Origin: Gammaproteobacteria bacterium
GTDB lineage: Bacteria > Pseudomonadota > Gammaproteobacteria > Natronospirales > REEB76
Reading direction: 5' to 3'
DNA length: 5,494 nt
NCBI GenBank assembly: GCA_027317045.1
Contig: DAHVFI010000124.1
Location: forward strand, 1 to 5,494
Program-made: the position numbers and the translations under genes
Shown: positions 4,975 to 5,494 of the stretch, one piece after another
Layout: each line of letters starts with the position of its first letter
Position numbering within the stretch: the first letter of the stretch is position 1
Notes under the pieces: model-generated
Database searches by the model: none
Seen by the model: only the letters and a program-made list of their open reading frames with translations
Told to the model about the DNA's origin: nothing

Positions 4975-5494
4975 TTAACCGCCTGCATCCGCCTCTATGC
5001 CATTCAGGTAACCGCTGCCGAGCTGCTGCATCTGATCCAGAATCCAACCTTGGCGTCGCAATAAATAGTCGGACGGGTCAACCACATCGGAACGATCCGG
5101 TGCCGGCAGGGCCGCCGCCAGTAGCGCCGCTTCATCCGGCGCCAGCTGCGCGGGAGACTTATCAAAAAGGTGGCGCGCCGCGGCGCCCACGCCGAATACG
5201 TTGCTGTCGAACTGGGCGGTGTTGAGGTACATCTCCAAGATCCTTTGCTTGGACCATTCCGTATTCAGCAGCACGGTGAAATACGCTTCCAGCGCCTTGC
5301 GGAAATAACTGCGTCCGGCCCAGAGATACAGGTTCTTGGCGGTCTGCTGGGTGAGGGTGCTGGCCCCGCGAATGTAACGGCTCATGCGGTTGTGCCGCAG
5401 CGCCTCTTGGATGGCGAGCCAATCGAAACCATCGTTATAGGGAAAGGTCTGGTCTTCCGACGCCACCACCGCAAGACGCATGCAAGGCGCGATG
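4975..5494 (-). CDS. mtgA: Monofunctional biosynthetic peptidoglycan transglycosylase MtgA (C-terminal part, start outside window)
   Basis: A GT51 enzyme that polymerises lipid II into glycan strands at the periplasmic face of the inner membrane. The gene enters from the right edge. Codons for IAPC precede the first in-window Met (5481), which is internal: in the family this point (LAVVASEDQ) follows an N-terminal membrane anchor and about 40 more residues. Numbering from that Met: motif 1 SEDQTFPYNDGFD (8-20) with catalytic Glu9; motif 2 RGASTLTQQTAKNLYL (38-53); motif 3 RKALEAYFTVLLNTEWSK (61-78); motif 4 RILEMYLNTAQFDSNVFGV (80-98), then AAARHLFDKSPAQLAPDEAALLAA. It ends after DQMQQLGSG, as MtgA proteins do, with no transpeptidase domain. 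Asn16 replaces the usual His of motif 1, and Gln90-Phe-Asp replaces the usual E-F/W-G. The main catalytic Glu is kept, so it is probably active. Confidence 0.93.
   Translation of the reverse strand, partial: IAPCMRLAVVASEDQTFPYNDGFDWLAIQEALRHNRMSRYIRGASTLTQQTAKNLYLWAGRSYFRKALEAYFTVLLNTEWSKQRILEMYLNTAQFDSNVFGVGAAARHLFDKSPAQLAPDEAALLAAALPAPDRSDVVDPSDYLLRRQGWILDQMQQLGSGYLNGIEADAGG

Noticed and set aside
4933..5064. 43-codon plus-strand frame (MSGSTIREREQLANL...)
   Set aside because: Most of it is antisense to the mtgA C-terminus, it lacks a convincing ribosome site and it matches nothing I recognise.
4890..5225. Continuation of the methyltransferase frame to a stop at 5225
   Set aside because: After about 4889 the residues no longer resemble the family, and the frame runs antisense through mtgA.
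1..5494. CRISPR array, tRNA/rRNA genes, transposase or toxin-antitoxin pair
   Set aside because: I looked for regularly spaced repeats, tRNA-like cloverleaf sequence and transposase or toxin motifs on both strands and saw none.

Overview
The window looks like chromosomal DNA of a gammaproteobacterium, or a close relative. Coding DNA is moderately GC-rich, Shine-Dalgarno sites are clear (GGAGG, GGGAG, AGGAG), and there is an mtgA-type peptidoglycan glycosyltransferase. An intergenic inverted repeat of the 'TGTGGGAGCGG...CCGCTCCCACA' type, common in Pseudomonas- and Xanthomonas-like genomes, points the same way. I cannot name the genus.

Layout, left to right. (1) 1-476, minus: 5' part of an exported amidase-signature enzyme resembling peptide amidase; its catalytic serine lies beyond the left edge. 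(2) 667-999, minus: small COG3671-like membrane protein. (3) 1052-1115: REP-like inverted repeat. (4) 1139-2750, minus: a tightly overlapping three-gene operon read doxX - msrB - alaX, with GTGA and ATGA overlaps. (5) 2751-2997: divergent intergenic region with small palindromes. (6) 2998-3739, plus: two adjacent exported monoheme cytochromes c, related to each other and to the halves of diheme cytochrome c4, ending in a terminator-like hairpin. (7) 3819-4535, minus: a lipoprotein with regularly spaced beta-type repeats. (8) 4536-4974: no intact gene, but a frameshifted and truncated 5' fragment of a SAM-dependent methyltransferase (TIGR00027 / leucine carboxyl methyltransferase-like). (9) 4975-5494, minus: C-terminal part of mtgA, whose 5' end is outside the window.

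Functionally, the middle suggests envelope redox and protein-quality work. DoxX is a membrane protein tied in other organisms to thiosulfate or thiol oxidation. MsrB repairs oxidised methionine, AlaX clears mischarged tRNA-Ala, and the divergent cytochromes carry electrons in the periplasm. Linking these into one pathway is inference from gene order. I did not find a clearly new system. The items most worth a second look are the decayed methyltransferase, the paired single-heme cytochromes, the REP-like element beside a possible promoter, the repeat lipoprotein, and unusual residues in the mtgA motifs.
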